NCBI GenBank assembly: GCA_965208025.1
Contig: OZ242302.1
Span: 3,100,001-3,164,000 of the forward strand
DNA: 64,000 nucleotides
Source of the DNA: Bin80 sp965208025
Lineage (GTDB): Bacteria > Bacteroidota > Rhodothermia > Rhodothermales > Bin80
Direction: 5' to 3'
The notes beneath the pieces were generated by a model. It was not told where the DNA came from. It saw nothing but the letters and a program-made list of their open reading frames with translations, and ran no database searches. Of the stretch, positions 62,197-64,000 are shown one piece after another (position 1 is the first letter of the stretch; each line of letters begins with the position of its first letter). A program made the translations under genes and the position numbers.

Positions 62197-63915
62197 ATGT
62201 ATGTTGATCGTATTCCCAACCGAAATTCTAACCCCACCTGGCTCATTCGGGAGTCCCACCGAAATGGTGATAAGATTAATAAAGTCACCGTTCTCAATAT
62301 CACCAAGCTGCCCATGCCCCTCATCCTACAGATCCGCGAACTCCTTCGCGGGGCCAGCGTCTTCAAGTCCATCCACGACCTCTTTGAGCAGCTGGAATCC
62401 AAAGCCTACGGTCATGTCGCCCTGGTCTTGGGCATGGTCCGAAAGTTGAACGTTCCTGCCTTAGTTCATGCCAAGAACTCTCGCAATCGTAGACTCGTTC
62501 TTGGCATGATTGCCTCACGCATTCTGAACCTGGAGGCCAATACCTTGGAGGATGTTAACTCTGCCTCCTCCACGCTCAACGAAGAACTGGCCCTCAAGCG
62601 AGTGGGTGCCGAGGATCTGTATGAGTCCATGGACTGGTTGATCAAGCAAAAGATCGCCATTGAATGCCGGCTGGCTAAAAAACATCTTCGTGGGGGATCC
62701 AAGGTACTCTACCACCTTATCAGCAGTTATGTGAAGGAGATGAAGAACGAACTCGCGGGGTTTGGCTACAGTCGGGATGAGAAGCAGATTTTGATTGGCC
62801 TCTTGACGGATGAAGATGGCTGTCCTGTGGCGGTAGATGTATTCAGAGGAAGTGCTGCGGATTCCAAGACGCTCGCCGCACAGGTCACCAAGCTCCGTGA
62901 CACGTTTGGTCTTGATCATGTGGTTCTGGTGGGAGATCGTGGGGTATTGACGCAGAAAGGGATTCGGGAAAAGTTGCTCCCCGCAGGTCTGGACTGGATT
63001 ACAGCCATGTGCAAGGACAGTCTCCGCAAGGTGGTGGAAGCAGCCAAGGAGACGGAGATAAGTTTATTTGATCAGCAAAATATCATGCAGATAGAGTCCG
63101 AGGATTACCCCAATGATCGACTGATTCTATGCAAAAATCCGATCCAGAAAGAAAAAAAGCAGATTCGGCGAGAAGAGCGTCTGGTCAAGACAGAAGAAGG
63201 GTTGGGAAAGGTCGTCAAGGCAACCCTGCGAAAAGGGAACCCGCTCACGCGAGAGTCCGAGATAGGGGTACGGGTAGGCAAGGTGTTCGGAAGGCAGAAG
63301 ACGGGAACGTTTTTCACATGTGAGATCAGAGAAGGACACTTCCAATATGCCCGAGATCAGGAGGCGATTCAGAATGCAGAGCGCTTAGATGGCGTATATG
63401 CGATTCGGACGAGTCTGAAAGAGAAGCCTGCCGATGAGGAAGTGGTCTCGGACTATGAGCGTTTATCTATGGTAGAGCAGGCGTTCCGATCCTTCAAACA
63501 AATTTCGTTGAAGGTTCCACCGATTCATCACCACACGATGGATCAAGTAACGTGTCATGTGTTTTTGTGTATGCTGTCCTACTATGTGGAGTATCACCTG
63601 CGCAGTGCGTTAGCCCCAATCCTGTTTCCAGAGGATGATCCTGAGACGCAACGAAGTAGCATTGTAGAGACCGAGAAACCTTCAGAACAGGCGAAAAAGA
63701 AGGTGCAGTCCGAGCAAAATCAGAATGGAGAAGAGGCCATGAGCTTTGAGAGTCTGTTGAACGAACTCCGTGGACTCAGTCGGATTAAGGGCAAGTTCAG
63801 GATTGTTGCCGATGAGGCTCCCGTGGCAACCTACATTGCAGATGTGAATGCGATACAGCAACGGGCCTTTGAATTGGTAGGGATCAAACTGGAGCCAGGG
63901 AGTGTGCGGGAGTAA
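62197..63915 (+). CDS. IS1634-type (IS4-group) DDE transposase, 572 aa
   Basis: The protein matches the IS1634 branch of IS4-like transposases. The DDE core has D in LLTDEDGCPVAVDVFRGS, D in VVLVGDRGVLT and E in YERLSMVEQAFRSFK. The start MYVDRIPNRNSNPTWLIRES is the typical N-terminus of this branch. The frame is intact and the length normal, so it may be active. The C-terminus has a Gln/Glu-rich insert (ETEKPSEQAKKKVQSEQNQ) before the last helix. The element ends could not be fixed; the right end may lie beyond the window. Confidence 0.93.
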   Translation: MYVDRIPNRNSNPTWLIRESHRNGDKINKVTVLNITKLPMPLILQIRELLRGASVFKSIHDLFEQLESKAYGHVALVLGMVRKLNVPALVHAKNSRNRRLVLGMIASRILNLEANTLEDVNSASSTLNEELALKRVGAEDLYESMDWLIKQKIAIECRLAKKHLRGGSKVLYHLISSYVKEMKNELAGFGYSRDEKQILIGLLTDEDGCPVAVDVFRGSAADSKTLAAQVTKLRDTFGLDHVVLVGDRGVLTQKGIREKLLPAGLDWITAMCKDSLRKVVEAAKETEISLFDQQNIMQIESEDYPNDRLILCKNPIQKEKKQIRREERLVKTEEGLGKVVKATLRKGNPLTRESEIGVRVGKVFGRQKTGTFFTCEIREGHFQYARDQEAIQNAERLDGVYAIRTSLKEKPADEEVVSDYERLSMVEQAFRSFKQISLKVPPIHHHTMDQVTCHVFLCMLSYYVEYHLRSALAPILFPEDDPETQRSSIVETEKPSEQAKKKVQSEQNQNGEEAMSFESLLNELRGLSRIKGKFRIVADEAPVATYIADVNAIQQRAFELVGIKLEPGSVRE

Positions 63916-64000
63916 ATCTGTCGTCGTACATCAGAATCGCGTCTTTGCGGGAGAAATTTTGTTTTCAAAAAGTCCCAAAAATGATGCGCTCAGATGCAGA

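Overview
This 64 kb window looks like a chromosomal segment of a Gram-negative bacterium of the Bacteroidota/Rhodothermota/Balneolota side of the FCB group. This is inferred from gene content, not from a marker gene. The support is three FG-GAP/VCBS + ASPIC/UnbV (CRTAC1-like) proteins, a GWxTD-type exported protein, a sortilin-like Asp-box protein, YceI, an M16 peptidase with two domains, Tat-exported Gfo/Idh/MocA oxidoreductases, a PPi-type phosphofructokinase and many lipobox signal peptides. Standard code fits all genes. I found no rRNA, tRNA or CRISPR array.

Layout. 1-2.6 kb: 5' part of a PSD1-type cytochrome/DUF1549 lipoprotein running off the left edge, then an orphan AAA ATPase. 3.0-10.9 kb: a tight + strand operon of two large FG-GAP/ASPIC lipoproteins, a GWxTD-like protein and a one-domain MGMT-like protein. 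10.9-18.3 kb: a - strand block with aroA, a membrane Fe-S/CCG oxidoreductase, two Tat Gfo/Idh/MocA proteins and ApbE. 18.4-30 kb: a small accessory gene, a decayed IS21 istA fragment, YceI, an Asp-box protein, an LCM-type methyltransferase, a nitrilase-family amidase, a lipoprotein and clpB. 30-33 kb: an intact IS5-like element lying with a perfect 4-bp target duplication inside a small gene next to a HExxH-motif protein. 33-46.9 kb: core genes, namely smc, ridA, an acidic His/Asp-rich lipoprotein, an ECF sigma - anti-sigma-like - CpxP-like - MacA/MacB efflux operon, PPi-PFK, amt and glnB/glnK with a strong terminator. 47-48.4 kb: a second, frameshifted copy of the HExxH cassette and a short duplication of the 3' end of the M16 gene. 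48.4-57.5 kb: M16 peptidase, then an accessory island with a Dam-type methyltransferase, an ISL3 fossil, a ParB-like + probable nuclease gene pair, an internally deleted copy of the IS5-like element, and merC. 58.4-64 kb: a third large TPR/FG-GAP/ASPIC lipoprotein and an IS1634-type transposase.

The most interesting signals are: (i) the two damaged paralogous HExxH cassettes, one interrupted by an IS whose exact removal restores the reading frame; (ii) the non-autonomous deletion derivative of that same IS, with its own intact inverted repeats and target duplication; (iii) the Dam / ParB-like / nuclease-like accessory island; and (iv) the ECF-controlled MacAB operon.
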